The notes: generated by a model from the sequence alone, not told the origin. Positions 1 to 13,274 are shown, counted from the stretch's first letter. The stretch is 64,000 bases of DNA from Atrina japonica (GCA_030159075.1 BROG01000080.1:1-64000), one strand, 5' to 3'. Translations and numbers: made by a program.

Positions 1-107
1 TCTGGTTTGCCAGAGGTCTGTGTTCGTCCAATGATCACAAAGATTCGTATAAGTATCCTGGAAATAACGAAGACTTATACCCAGGTATCTGATATTTTTA
101 TATCAAA
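1..107 (+). mobile_element. Penelope-like element, 3'-end fragment
   Basis: Contains diverged CAGAGGTCYGTGTTYGTCCA and GGTATCTGATATTT, the terminal blocks shared by all copies of this family in the window. Confidence 0.6.
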
Positions 108-342
108 CATTTTTGTCTACAGTTAATTCAAATTTCGACGTCAAAATTACAATGAGATAAATCTAGTAATCGCATTAACTGGAATATATATAGGATTAAC
201 TGAGGTTTAACTGGAGAGAAAAAAAACTGTGTATTAACCCTTTTACCCCCGATTTTCTGTGTGGTATATTCTTTTCTATTGTTTAAATTTTCTTTTCTAT
301 TGTTTAAGGGTTAACAATGTATATTTAACTATGGTTACCTAC

Positions 343-482
343 AATATTATAAGAACCTTGCTGAACCCCTGATCCTTCTCTGTCGAACAGCAACTTATCG
401 TCTTTGCTCAATCCAGAATGCTGTGAAGGAGTGTCGTACACACAAGTTAACCAAATACACGACCAAATTACTCCACAGCTAC
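343..482 (-). CDS. Gene A exon 6
   Basis: 140 nt, acceptor TTTAAG, donor GTAGGT, phase 0 at its end. Encodes the end of TM6 and the cytosolic loop with VYDTPSQHSGLSKDDK. No exon 7 is seen between here and the left edge. Confidence 0.86.
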
Positions 483-999
483 CTTAAAACAAAATGTGAA
501 ACATAAAATGTATACAATTATGTCACAATACAAAAAACTTATAAAGGAAAGCAGTAAGACGTTTCTGTTTCCCTGTCAATATGAAACATATTTCAGTTTT
601 GCGATGGCGGACGGTTTTAAACGGTGGTAAACATTTTTTTTGTTTCGAGTTGCGATTTGCACCACACTCGACAATGTTTCAGTTCTATGGTGGAGCTTAG
701 CTTTTAATGGTGGACTAGAGAACGTTGCTTCTGACTGTAATACGCCTTAATGTAATGGATAAAATACTCAACAGAAAAGTTAACAGAAAATAAAAACGTA
801 TCAAACTTACCATAAATGTATAAACTTGCGTCCCAAGAAAAAGTGCACGCGATAATTCCTGTAACAGCCAATGCGACAGCTGGACTTATATATGCACCTT
901 CAATAAGAAAAATGTGAGAGGCATAGGGATAAAATAGATTTTTATGTAAAAAGAAAATAGAATTATTATAGCAAGAACAAGAAGAAGAAGAAGAACAAC

Positions 1000-1033
<34 letters not shown>

Positions 1034-2162
1034 TAATAATAGCAACATCATCAACAACAATAATGATATTGACGACGACGAACGATCATGATGATGATAC
1101 AGGAATGGTTCTCCCTTTGGACAAGTTTAGTTTGAAATGAAGATTATGTTACCCTGAATCAAATACAATTTTATGTTGAAAAATGACCGATGTACAGCCG
1201 GTTGATATCATCGGCCACCTTTATTTTTCAATCAAGCAGAAGAGGAGTAATCCGCGGCATTCATCATCAAGAGCTTTATAGATTTACATTCATAAGCCAA
1301 TGGATGGAGGGACCTCCGTGGCTAAGTGGTTAGAACATCGTGTTTTGAACCATGAAGAAAATTTCCCCGTTTTCTTGTGGAAGGACAGTGGTCTCTTCCC
1401 GGGTTTATTGTAACCGGGTTCTCTCCTCCATCAATAAAAACTAGCCACCACTATATAACTGAAAAATTGAGTGTGCCGAAAGCACTATTCACAATTCAAA
1501 AAATTAAAATGCCAATGGATGCCAACTGAAAGCAGTTCAATCCTTAAACATATGCACCTATGCAGAAATTCGACCTACAACTTGTTTACTTGTTACGATG
1601 TTACTATCTAACTCCTAAACGTCCCAAAGGCTTGGTGCTAACATGTCTCATTTTTTTATGTTTTCTGAAAAACAAATAGATCTACTCTCACAAGTCATTA
1701 TTGGGTGAAAAAACCAAGGGAATACATAACGAAAATTCTGCTTGTATTGTTTAAATTCGAAAAGTACAAAACAAATTTAGTTTTACCACAAGTTTGACGT
1801 TTGAGACAAAACATAGTTTATCAATTAAAATTTCAGTGAGTATAATAGAACGCTTCTACTCGGCTATCCGGGATTTCTACAACTGAGTTTTGTACGTAAC
1901 ATAACTACATCATCTAAAACTAAACAGACTTTCTCCAAAGAAGTGTTTCGATCCGTTATAGGGAGTCAATGTTATTAAAGTTTTGGTATACGCTGTACAA
2001 TAGAAATGAACACTTACCTGAGTAAAGAAAACTACACATTCTGCTTTTTTCTGACTTGGGTGTCCATGCTGAGATGACTGCAATTAAGGCGGCTTGAGAA
2101 ATTCCCTGTAAGCAGTCTTTTTTTGTGATACTGTTATCATTGATGAATTTTGCATTTACAAG

Positions 2163-2250
<88 letters not shown>

Positions 2251-2381
2251 GGTTTGAGCTTTATATTGAAGGAGTTGAGCGAGGTTGCTCATTTATTTTC
2301 AGCCCTACTATTTTCCTACTACTTTAAGGCTATGGTGTCATTTAGTCATTTTCTGTCAAATAGGTAACACACTAAGGGTAG

Positions 2382-2472
<91 letters not shown>

Positions 2473-5400
2473 GGAATATCTTTCAAAGGTTATTATTCAA
2501 AAATTACTTAATAGGAGATAAATATAGGTCTTAATCGATATGAAATAAATATGCTTAACAATTATATAAATATCATCTAAACAGTTCTATCATTAACATA
2601 TCTAAGATATCTTCCTATCATATCAAATACAGTAAAACTTCAATAAGTCTAAGTTCAAAGGATCCCCTAGAAAAGTGCGAAATATCAAGACTTCTACACA
2701 TGAATTGAAATGCAGAATCACATTATTTTTTGTTTCAGGCGTCCTTTTTAAGGTTCATAAGACATGTATGGTCATATTTAAGAATTAGTGCTAAAATCAA
2801 TTTTAATATTCATGATATAAAAAATCGAGTGTTTATGAGAAGGCCAAGAATCGCCAAAGAGGCATTTCGTACACGAGTAAATTCTAACTTTTTTTTGTAG
2901 GAATTTTCAATATTTATTTTAAAGAAATGGACCCAAAAGTTATTCTATTCACCGATATACTGTTGTATCATCTGAAGATTAGAATATATTCCACAAATAT
3001 TTGAAGACATCTAATATCAATTTTTAACTTACAAAGTGATTTTTCCCTATATCTACTGATCAACTCTTTGCTCTTAAATACTGTTCCGATCATAATGATA
3101 AAATATAACATTTCAAAATAAATCTTATCAATATTTGAACTTGAAAAAACGTTTTCCAAAATCCTTAAAATCATAAACATGTCTCAACATTACGAGAATT
3201 ACACCAAACTCGTAATAAAAGAAAGACACAAGTAACAGGCCTTCACGGTTACCTGAGTGAAAATTATTATTTCAATGGGAATATGCTGATCATTGAATCA
3301 TGAGGAAACTTTTTAAAATGTTGGACCTTGTTTGATTCCTTGAGGAGCCCCTTTGAGTTTTGACCCCTTTTCATTGGCAATCTGTATGTGACTTCACGTG
3401 GGGATAGTTTATACCAAGTTCGCTTAAGATTGGCTTATTGGTTTTTGAGAAGTCGAATCTGTTTAAAAATTGGCGAAAACGTTTCTTATGTGTCTATGAC
3501 CTTGAAATTTTGATATTTTTATTAATAAGCCAGGTACCCCGTATTTTATGAAACGATCTGTTGTGGCTCGTTTGTAAATATTTGGTTTTTTTTTTGCAAA
3601 ATGTATAGGGAATGGCTTAACATTTATGAATACCGAAAATGACAAAAATCTAATCATTTGTTTATGAGATATTTTTTTTAAAAGATGTACCAAACTTTAG
3701 CCCTGTTTGGCCGCCTGTCGAGTTAGCATGGATCTTTTTCATTCGCAAACGTTATGCAACTTCACTTTTTTGGTCAAATTTGTCAGTTTGTTCTTGAGAA
3801 GAAATCGGAAATGTCTGAACGTTGGCGAAAACCTTTGATATTACATTCGCTTAGGTGTCTTTGTCACAATGATCCTAAGTTAATTTCTCACAACTACCTT
3901 TATTTAATTGTTAACAATATCAGTCTTTTCTCCAAAAATTGTTTTCCTTTGTTAATCCTCAGATTGATATACAATAGCAAAAATATATATACATAGGCAT
4001 AACAATTCTTAAATTCCTATACATCGAAAAACTTAACCTTGCAATTTGTATATGAATACCACACTGGACCTTAGGTATTTTTACAAAGTATATAGGAATA
4101 TAAGATTTGTATGACTGTGTATAACCCAGGGGATGCTTACTCCTCCATGGCACCTGATCCCACCTCTTGGTTTCCAGAGGTCCGTGTTTGTCCATTTTTA
4201 CCGGATTTGTATCTGTGTCCTGAACATTCTATTTGATTTATACTTTGGTATCTGAAATGTTTATATCTTATATGTTATTGTACTTCAAGTACAAGAAAAA
4301 TTTGAAATAATTTTTGGTAAACACAGTTAATGCCTCTTTAAGGTATGAAGCCTTTTTTTTAAACATTGTGGAGTTTGACTTATTAATCATACTTACCAAA
4401 TTGGGAAGAAATCTGAGCATTGATTTAAGTATTATGAAGAAGTACCAAAGGACATTCGAAACTCTTTGGAAGAAGATTGTTCCGGTGTATCACGTTTTGG
4501 CAATTCGGACCCTTCTGGTGTCCCTATTGGACCAAGCCATTTTCATTCGCATTGGAATAGTTCTTACCAAGTTTGGTTAACATTGTTCTTGAAGAGAAAT
4601 CTTAAATGACTAAATGTGCGTGTAACACCTGTCACAAGTATCCTTTTTTGTATAATTCCTCACAATATTTTTATACAAAAATCATTGGCTCTTTTGGGGA
4701 AAAGTACAAAATGTCTAAAAGTTAGTAGCGGTCTACGGGCGGCGCACAACGACAGACAAAAGACAATCGCAATAGGTCAGCATGAATCCTTGGCCCAGGT
4801 GACTTACATATCGTAAACGTAAAAACAAATGAATTCGTTTATTTTTAAATCAATCCAAAACTCACTTCAACAGTTCCTTGGACAAATCTAATGAAAAACA
4901 GCAATACGTAGTTGACTGAAATTGCAGCTGGGATGAAAAGTAACAGAACGCTGCTAATCAGGATGGTAACACCACAAACCCTAAAACAGAAACAGTTCTT
5001 CTAATATCATATAAAGTAAAATATTCCTTTACAGAATATTGACATAGTCTAGATTTTAAAAATCTTCAAAAAGATGATTTCGGAAAAAACAACATGCATT
5101 CACAACTCCTTTTTATTGTGAATATTATAAACACAATTAAGTCATATAATGCTCAAGACGATCGTTACTGTCAGTTAGACTTCATCAGAACATCTCCAAT
5201 TTAAAACAGATTCTCGGAAGGGAAAGTGTATCATAAAAGGCCGAATAATAAATTTTAATACATAAGCAAATCCGTGCAAGAGTATCCACTGTAAAAATAT
5301 GACTATCTTTGCTTTTATATAATGTTATCAGCTGGTATCAAAAAACACAATTCAGCAGGTAAATTAAAGTATTGGGTATGACCAAGGATTTTGCGAGCCG

Positions 5401-5917
5401 AACACTTCATGTTACACAAAATGTTTAGGAATGTCGTTAGCTACATTATACATACTGCAATTCAAGTCGTACATTCAGTTGTGTATCATATATTTTAATT
5501 ATATATTTTAGTAAATAAGCATATATTTTAGGTAAATATATTACATCTACAAATATGACCAGAGATGACACATTATAGACATACATGCTTGTTCAATGTA
5601 TAGTATTTCTATAACAGAACGTGTATAACATAAGAATATTTTGTAATTACATTTTTGACGAATATCTTGTGACCAAATAGCCACCCAGTAGTTGAGTAGA
5701 AAATGAACCTGCATAAAATCCAGCATGAAGATACTGTGTTGATGACGCTGTCCAATCCGCCGGTACGTTGATTGAATCGTTTACAGTACAATAAAACTGA
5801 AACAAAATACATTTAACGTAAACAAAATAGAACATAAACTTAGTTTTTCTGCAGTAGATTCAAATTGCGAGGCCAAAAGCACATTATTGAAATTGAAATT
5901 GGCATTAGCTGTATTTT

Positions 5918-5990
<73 letters not shown>

Positions 5991-8900
5991 CATAAATACA
6001 CACACACACACACACATATACGGACAATAACAAAAAACTCAGGAATACAAAATTGTTATATTGTTATATATTTTTTGAAAATAAGGTCAGGTTTAGTGTC
6101 GTATGCATAAAATTGTTTTATATTATAGAGGATAAAAAGATATAATACGGCAAAGTTTAATTCAATATCGCCACCGGCAAATATTTTGTTATGATTCTTT
6201 AGCACTATAATTATTGTATTGTCCATATACATTTCATGTTACTTTTTTATTATTTTACATTCAAAATAATTGATAGTAATGAAGAATTATGCTATAAACA
6301 ATAAAATACTGTAAGCACAAATTATTGTATACATGTACATCGACTCCAGTGTGGTAAAAGAGCTCTTGTACGATACAACTTAAATGTTTGTAAGCTGAGA
6401 ATCTATTGAATAAATTTTGTTTTTACAATGAAATGGTTTTGCCGGGATTTGGAAATACTACATTTCATTTGATTTGATTTGATATTTTGTTTTACGCCAT
6501 ACTCAACAATCTTTCAGTCATATGATGGCGTCCAGTTTTTATGGTGGAGGAGATACCCCGGTTACCCGGGTAAAGACCACCGACCTTCCGCAAGAAAACT
6601 GGCAAACTTGGAAATACTACAAGATATTTAAACCATTTGAATTTTTTATAGTACACATATTTATCAAAGTGTAGATGCGAGGCTTGTATCGTGTACTCAT
6701 TCATGAGGATTAGATCACATAAATGAGAGTACAGAATCAAACCTGTACCAAATACTGTAACCTGTACAAAAAAATTATAATCTTGAAAACATTTTAAAGG
6801 GAATACTTGTATACGAGGGAAACTGGATGAAATGCATTGCCCGATGGAGGTCGATTTGTGGTCTTAAACACCGAAATATGTGATTATTCGACTTCACGGA
6901 TAAGACACTTTATTATGATAAATTCACCAAAGATAAAAACAGTTCTTTGTTAAAAGAGAAAATGTTATGATTCTGTTATAATATCTTATCAAATATGCAG
7001 AATGGTATAAACTGTTGACAGTCAACATCGTTACTATCATGTCTGTCTGTCTAAGGAGGGGTTATGGGGTAGAAGTTTGAATTTGAATATGATAAAATGC
7101 TTGTGTGCATTTAGTTCCAGTAGTGTTTAATAAATCGCTGAATATAAGGTGATGTTAAAATTCAGAAAACGGCCTTAACAAATTCATAAGTTTTCTGGAT
7201 CCCAAGCATTACATGTATGTGTTTAGTTCCCCAAGTTTCATTAATCGAACGGAAAAACCAATTTTCCACAGCACGTGATGCTTTTAAAGGTAAACTGGTT
7301 TTAATTTTGTGTCTGATCTAAAGCTACATATTGACCTCATAGAATTAAAGATATCCTGGGAAGCATAACGCAGGATCACTGAGCTTTTGTCACCTGTATG
7401 CGATATTTTTGCCGAAACGTCCTTCATTGGGAGGCTTTGTACATTGCAGTGGCGTAGGAAGGAAATAGAAATGGCGAGGGCAAACAGTTTTTATGAAAAT
7501 GCCGCGATCAGCGAGGCTATATTTCGTCACTGGAATACGCAATTATAACACCTGTTTTTAAATCTATAATTAGATCGTGGAACTCTAGATTCAATGTTGA
7601 TCATGTACAATTGTATGTACATTAGTGCTAAAATCAATTTAATTTTCATGATATAAAAAATTGAGTGTTTGTGAGAAGGTCAAGAATCGCCAAAGAGGCA
7701 TTTCGTACACGAGTAAATTCTAACTTCGAATTTTATGTAGGAATTTTCAATATTTATTTTATAGAAATGGACCCGAAAGTTATTCTATTCACCGATATAC
7801 TATTGTATCATCTGAAGATTAGAATATATTCTACAAATATTTGAAGACATCTAATATCAATTTTTAACTTACAAAGTGATTTTTCCCTATATCTACTGAT
7901 CAACTATTTTCTCTTAAATACTGTTTCGATCAATATGATAAAATATAACATTTCAAAATAAATCTTATCAATATTTGAACTTGAAAAAACGTTTTCCAAA
8001 ATCCTTAAAATCATATACATGTCTCAACATTACGAGAATTACATCAAACTTGTCATAAAAACAAGTGTCAATTTAAACAGGAAAGACACAATTAACAGGC
8101 CTTTACGGTCACCTGAGTGAAAATTATTATTTCAATGCGAATATGCTGATCATTGAATCATGAGGAAACTTTTTAAAATGTTGGACCTTGTTTGATTCCT
8201 TGAGGAGCCCCTTTGAGTTTTGACCCCTTTTCATTGGCAATCTGAATATGACTTCACGTGGGGATAGTTTATACCAAGTTCGCTTAAGATTGGCTTATTG
8301 GTTTTTGAGAAGTCGAATCTGTTTAAAAATTGGCGAAAACGTTTCTTATGTGTCTATGACCTTGATATTTGACTCCATGACCTTGAAATTTTGATATTTT
8401 TATTAATAAGCCAGGTACCCCGTATTTTATGAAACGATCTTTTGTGGCTCGTTTATAAATATTTGGTTTTTTTTTTTGCAAAATGTATAGGGAATGGCTT
8501 AACATTTATGAATACCGAAAATGACAAAAATCTAATCATTTGTTTATGAGATATTTTTTTCAAAAGATGTACCAAACTTTAGCCCTGTTTGGCCGCCTGT
8601 CGAGTTCGCATGGATCTTTTTCATTCGCAAACCTATGCAACTTCACTTTTTTGGTCAAATTTGTCAGTTTGTTCTTGAGAAGAAATCGGAAATGTCTGAA
8701 CGTTGGCGAAAACCTTTGATATTACATTCGCTTAGGTGTCTTTGTCACAATGATCCTAAGTTAATTTCTCACAACTAAGTAAGTTCACCTGTATGCGATA
8801 TTTTCGCCGAAACGTCCTTCATTGGGAGGCTTTGTACATTGCAGTGGCGTAGGAAGGAAATAGAAATGGCGAGGGCAAACAGTTTTTATGAAAATGCCGC

Positions 8901-10616
8901 GATCAGCGAGGCTATATTTCGTCACTGGAATACGCAATTATAACACCTGTTTTTAAATCTATAATTAGATCGTGGAACTCTAGATTCAATGTTGATGATG
9001 TACAATTGCATGTACATGTATATAATTTCACATTTATCATCCTTAAAATGTGGGGGCGCCCCCATTCTATTCCATTCATATTTCCTAGGTGATTCTTGTC
9101 ACCTTAATTAACTAGCACTTTGAAAAAATCGATTTTGAGGTACATATGTATACCATACAACACTTTTAATTTAATAATGTTTTAACTCACCCCCTCCTCT
9201 GCCTATTAAAATTGAAATCTGGAACCACTCATGCACCATATAATGTACAATTCTATTCACTTTCGATTATGAAAACTAAGGAATATACATCACTTATACA
9301 TGATTAATAAACAAATTGAAATAAGAAATAAATGTTCGATGGATGTCTGTAAATTTTCGAAATTGTTAAAATCAAAAGTACAGCCAGCAGTATTAATGTT
9401 TTAACATCTGATACGTCTGAGATCAAATTACATAGCGAATGAAAAAGAGAATTGCGGTTTGAAACTCGTCTCAGTAAAATTGAAAATTATCTGGGAACAG
9501 AACTCCGTGACATTATTTGAATTTTGTATCTGGGAGCTAAAAATGTCTTTTTGGGCTATGAAAATGGAATATTAAAAAGTGCACAGAACAGCATCTCAAA
9601 ATGTTGTCAGACGAGTGGAAGGACAAAAATATCATCGCAGGTGTGTGTATGTGTGTGTGTGTGTGTGTGGGGGGGATATTTGATATAACCGACACAATTT
9701 GCGAAATAATAATATTTGTTCAAAATACATCTTTCGAACGTAAGGTCAGGACGATATACGTACGGCCTGAGTGATATACGGGAAGAGAAAGGTAAGTTAA
9801 ACTAACAGAGTATCGACATCACCTTCTTCATTTTAAATGTAAACGTGTAAACAAGAGCGACAAAACAATTTGGAGGCCGAAACTTTTCATCTCTAATGAA
9901 AACAATTTTTTTACAATATTATATAAAGTACGACCTCCCTCACATATATTTGCTACATTTAGACAGCTGAATGGGTTTTGTATGTATATTGTATCGACAA
10001 AAATGTTCCCTTTTAAAATTTCCTTTTCCTACTTTTAGAACTCTGATTTTTTTAGTTTCTCCTTTATACTTATTAACGCGAATGAAAATTATTTTTAAAC
10101 AATATCTCATCGGATATATCCTTTGGAATTTTACTCCAATAGATTTTGACTCGTGATAAATTATTAGGCGTTTATGTTATCATTTCATCGTCACTTCATT
10201 TTGGGGAAAAACAGCATCATGTTACGTCATATTTTACTTGACGTTATTTTCTACATCAGTAGCGTAAACCTATTATTTTCAAGCAATTACATGACAGATT
10301 TTATTGAAGTTGTATTTTTCAAAGAGCTGAGAGTTTGAACTATGTGTTTCGATTGAAATATAAATTTCGTTCAAAATATGATAAACGCCCTTTTTCTGTG
10401 GGCTGACTCATATACAAATAGGAAGGTCGAATTAATCATGTGCAAACAAATAATTGCCAAAACTTAGTTTCCCTGGCAATTTCACAGAATATCTACGGAT
10501 TTAATACTTTTCAGGCACCATGATCTAATGTGCCTTCCGTCGTCATCATACAGAATCTTCAAAAGCGCAGTTTTGGGTATAAGAATCAATAATGAATTTA
10601 TTTTTCAGGAAGATAT

Positions 10617-10709
<93 letters not shown>

Positions 10710-11180
10710 TATATATATTTAAAAATACATCTGTGCAATAAATTCTTCCTATATAAGAATTATTGAATTAATGTTTTTGTATTTTTTTTTTGGTTTTATT
10801 TTTTTTTTGGTTTTATTTTTTTTTTGGTTTTTTTTTTGTAGCAAAACATTTAAATTACACGACACACCGGTTTATCTGGCATTATCGTTTTAGAGTATTT
10901 GGGATGCTATCGCGAAAAGTGACCTCTTATTAATGACAAAGATATGAACTAGAAAAACGTTAGCATTCTTCATATTACTTTTTTACTTTTTGTCTGTTTT
11001 GTATCAGTTGAAATTAGTTTTTTTTCTTACCTCTGTATACGTGGGATCCATATTCTCGGAATGATTTTCTGATTTAACGATATGAACCATAACAATGGAA
11101 AACACAGATCGATACCCAACAGAAATAAGCAACCCCCAAAATCCCAAGAATACGGGAACGAATCTCTTTGACCAACACAT
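343..11180 (-). CDS. SLC17A5-like: Gene A: SLC17-family (sialin-like) transporter, 3' part outside window
   Basis: The coding join on the minus strand is 11180-11031, 5796-5651, 4980-4866, 2105-2018, 897-811 and 482-343: 726 nt, 242 codons, continuing past the left edge. All junctions are GT-AG with phases 0, 2, 0, 1, 1, 0, and the frame stays open. Seen: an N-terminal hydrophobic segment (residues 7-35) with Arg24; a lumenal loop with sequons at Asn39 and Asn56; the LLGGYLVTRYSSKM stretch (about 85-99), which aligns with the loop after TM2 of sialin; Arg130, Gln133 and Glu137; and the VYDTPSQHSG loop after TM6. Family knowledge: SLC17 proteins are 12-TM major-facilitator carriers that move organic anions or phosphate across lysosomal, vesicular or plasma membranes. 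The substrate here cannot be read from the sequence. It is the closest paralogue of gene B (46 of 50 residues identical in exon 1) and shares intron sequence with it, so a recent tandem duplication is inferred. Confidence 0.88.
600..706 (-). mobile_element. SINE family 2 tail fragment
   Basis: Degraded match to the tail of the SINE at 1309-1512 (reverse orientation: actcgacaatgtttcag next to a tatggtgga block). Confidence 0.4.
811..897 (-). CDS. Gene A exon 5
   Basis: 87 nt, acceptor TTGAAG, donor GTAAGT, phase 1 to 1. Encodes [13 protein letters not shown] and following residues of TM5 and the start of TM6. Confidence 0.88.
966..1100. repeat. (TAA)n/(GAA)n/(GAT)n microsatellite cluster in gene A intron 4
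   Basis: AAG, TAA and GAT runs upstream, in gene sense, of exon 5. The GAT run and its flank tacaggaatggttc recur at the same place in gene B (24392-24440). Confidence 0.85.
1309..1512 (+). mobile_element. tRNA-derived SINE, family 2
   Basis: Head ctccgtggctaagtggttag resembles a tRNA A box. The body has the ggacagtggtctcttcccgg block and the tail gaaaaattgagtgtgccg. Related copies lie at 6480, 16765, 23935 and 60398. Confidence 0.6.
2018..2105 (-). CDS. Gene A exon 4
   Basis: 88 nt, acceptor TTACAG, donor GTAAGT, phase 1 at its end. Encodes VISAWTPKSEKSRM and the start of TM5, aligning with the SSWAPPLERSK block of sialin. Confidence 0.88.
2167..2247. repeat. (TA)n tract
   Basis: About 40 uninterrupted TA units in gene A intron 3, 60 bp upstream of exon 4 in gene sense. 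Confidence 0.98.
2386..2470. repeat. (TA)n tract
   Basis: Second TA run of about 42 units, 140 bp from the first. Confidence 0.98.
2787..3895. repeat. Repeat block B, copy 1
   Basis: About 1.1 kb nearly identical to 7623-8777, including the TTGGCGAAAACG and CACAATGATCCTAAG blocks. It lies in gene A intron 3; its twin lies in intron 1. Confidence 0.85.
3955..4345. mobile_element. TTAA-type MITE, left end lost, split by a Penelope-like fragment
   Basis: Body blocks match 39454-39833. Right end is gtaaacacagttaatgcctc followed by TTTAA. Interrupted between gtgtata and tatatcttatatg by 4125-4268. Confidence 0.6.
4125..4268 (+). mobile_element. Penelope-like element, 3'-end fragment
   Basis: Carries the family blocks GGGGATGCTTACTCCTCC, CCTGATCCCACCTCTTGG and TATACTTTGGTATCTG in order. 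Confidence 0.75.
4430..4810 (+). repeat. Right part of the block-B repeat family
   Basis: Ends with acaaaagacaatcgcaatag and a short imperfect palindrome (aggtcagcatg...cttggcccaggtgac). Related 3' end near 29700-29775. Confidence 0.5.
4866..4980 (-). CDS. Gene A exon 3
   Basis: 115 nt, acceptor TTTTAG, donor GTGAGT, phase 0 at its end. Completes Met99 and encodes residues 100-137 (TM3 and start of TM4) with the IRFVQGTVE block. Confidence 0.9.
5651..5796 (-). CDS. Gene A exon 2
   Basis: 146 nt, acceptor TTTCAG, donor GTAATT, leaves phase 2. Encodes residues 51-98: lumenal loop with sequon Asn56, TM2 and the GGYLVTRYSSK loop. Confidence 0.9.
5921..5987. repeat. (TA)n tract
   Basis: TA run in gene A intron 1, 125 bp before exon 2 in gene sense, followed by a short (CA)n at 6000-6016. 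Confidence 0.97.
6480..6612 (-). mobile_element. SINE family 2 fragment
   Basis: Reverse complement matches the body and tail of 1309-1512: gaccaccgaccttccgcaag and the gatggcg...ggtggaggag block. tRNA-like head missing. Confidence 0.6.
7390..7620. repeat. Direct repeat A, left copy
   Basis: About 230 bp starting cacctgtatgcgatattttt. Nearly identical to 8787-9015 on the other side of repeat block B copy 2. Confidence 0.9.
7623..8777. repeat. Repeat block B, copy 2
   Basis: Near-identical copy of 2787-3895 with small indels (a 22-bp duplication near 8365), held between the two A repeats. Confidence 0.88.
8787..9015. repeat. Direct repeat A, right copy
   Basis: Matches 7390-7620 from cacctgtatgcgatattt to acaattgcatgtacat with only scattered differences. 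Confidence 0.9.
10621..10704. repeat. (TA)n tract
   Basis: 42 TA units in gene A intron 1, about 330 bp from exon 1. Confidence 0.98.
10781..10840. repeat. T-rich minisatellite
   Basis: Three to four units of the form ggttttattttttttttt in tandem. Confidence 0.85.
11031..11180 (-). CDS. Gene A exon 1
   Basis: 150 nt, 50 codons from ATG, ending ACA GAG before donor GTAAGA (phase 0). Encodes the N-terminus and TM1 with Arg24 and the Asn39 sequon. The ATG is at the same place in all three paralogues. Confidence 0.9.
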
Positions 11181-11603
11181 TTCTTTAACAAACACTGAAA
11201 TTGTCTACCTTTGATATAGTTAAGGTGTTATATATTAGCAAATATTTTTTTCTGTTTATGATATTCATCTTCATCTAATCTCACTGTAATTTGTTTCCAA
11301 TTTTAGGAAAACCGTCCAAATTGATGCAAAAGAAAAATCAGGTGCTCTCAGTATGCCTAGTTGAGTATAATAATTTTCTTGTTTACTTTTATTCGTTTCT
11401 GCATACTTCATTTATATGAATGACTTTCTCGCTTTTATTCTATTACTTTTCGATACGTTTTTTTGAAATAAGATATTTTATAAGTTTGGAAATGTTTTCG
11501 TCCAAAATAATAAAAAGACCTTTATTAATTTTTTTAATATGATTGCAATAAATACGAGCTGTGTTGATGTTGTTTAAGAAATTACTGTGTTGATGTTGTT
11601 TAA

Positions 11604-11872
11604 GAAATTGATTATCAAGGTATTTCTTTAGGAAGCACGATAGAAGTGTTAAATTGTGATTTTGCACTATACATGACATGGGAAGGTGAAAATTGTGTTG
11701 TTGGTGAAGTTGAACGTCGATAATAATATCCCGATAATAATAAAAGATGGAATCAAGAAAGGAAGTCAATATGATATGATACTCGAAAGCTCTTGTTCAT
11801 TCTCGTGTAACGAGAAAGTGTCAGAAAATAGGTACCATCCTATAAAAGGTACCATGCCAGTATATATATATA
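11604..11872. repeat. Local duplication, copy 1
   Basis: Segment from gattatcaaggtatttcttt to taccatgccag, repeated at 13046-13274 without about 20 bp (gttggtgaagttgaacg). Both copies run straight into a TA tract. A 25-bp direct duplication (gttgatgttgtttaagaaat, twice) lies just before copy 1. Confidence 0.92.
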
Positions 11873-11873
11873 T

Positions 11874-11938
<65 letters not shown>
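11861..11938. repeat. (TA)n tract
   Basis: TA run with one A insertion, directly after local duplication copy 1. Confidence 0.97.
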
Positions 11939-11944
<6 letters not shown>

Positions 11945-13045
11945 TATTTACACCTCTCTTTCTGGACGCTAAATTTATGCTTGTACAACCTTTCTCTCTG
12001 TGAGCACACTGAGTTGGTCGCCCGTGTGAATGATACTCCTCTTTGCATATAATGCATGCCTCCATGATGAAAATTCAAAATTTTTTGATAGACTGGAATG
12101 ATAATTTTCCTCCAAATAACGTTTGAATATGCTTTAAATAACAATAATTACGTCAAACAAACGAGTGTAAATTACGGGAGGAAGGCCTTTTTAAACACGA
12201 CGCTACATATATATAGCACAAATATGATTTAAGTATGGGTAAATGGCAATAAATTAAATGAAATTAATTTATATTAACCATTAAATCAAGTATAAAAAAC
12301 AATTTTTCAAAGTAAAATACGTATAATATACGTAAAACAAGAAATCTAAAAACTGCAATTGTCGTAAAATACTATGAAAATAGTTACCCTAATGGGCGTC
12401 CATACATGGATTTTTTAAACACCGGTAACTTTTTTTTACGCTACAGTACAGTTTATATGATTTTAATTCTTGCTTTAGATAATGGGCAAATCTTATGTAT
12501 TACACATTGCCGATATTGTATAAATCGTACTCTATCAAATTTGTGTGCAGTTTAGACCACACTATTTTTAAGTAATAGATCTATTGCTTCGAATTCGAAA
12601 AAGTTGATTCGCACTTCTCGATATCATCACCGGAAGTACAAACTACAACACTAAATACATTCGGATTTTACCATTGATATATATTAATAAGTTGATATGA
12701 TATATTATATCGCTGTCAAAATAGTTACTGATCTGCATACATACATTATCAATATATCTTTTGGAATTGTTTTAAAATTAATCACGATGTTTTATAGAAA
12801 TTATTTCATTATTTCGATATCCGGATTTAATATCACCACACGTCAAAAGTTGTTATGGAAGCGCGGTCGAGCATTAACAAATGAACAAAATTTTTATTGT
12901 TGAAAATTAATACTTTCCACATCGAATTTTTTTATGGTAGACTTTTTTTATTCATATTTATAACATCATATTCAAATGTGTAGAACACATAAAGATTGTG
13001 TTGCAATTAGTTCAAGGTACTGTGACAATTTGACTGGACTAAATT

Positions 13046-13274
13046 GATTATCAAGGTATTTCTTTAGGAAGCACGATAGAAGTGTTAAATTGTGATTTTG
13101 CACTATACATGACATGGGAAGGTGAAAATTGTGTCGATAATATCCCGATAATAATAAAAGATGGAATCAAGAAAGGAAGTCAATATGATATGATACTCGA
13201 AAGCTCTTGTTCATTCTCGTGTAACGAGAAAGTGTCAGAAAATAGGTACCATCCTATAAAAGGTACCATGCCAG
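13046..13274. repeat. Local duplication, copy 2
   Basis: Second copy of 11604-11872, 1.44 kb away, with an internal deletion of about 20 bp. Confidence 0.92.

Noticed and set aside
704..1060. 118-residue minus-strand frame
   Set aside because: Only residues around EGAYISPAV are exon 5 of gene A; the rest is intron and trinucleotide repeat.
10528..10722. Open frames of alternating Tyr-Ile (also near 11690-12140, 13180-13476, 28000-28350, 29890-30210, 51680-51985)
   Set aside because: They are translations of (TA)n tracts and have no other support.
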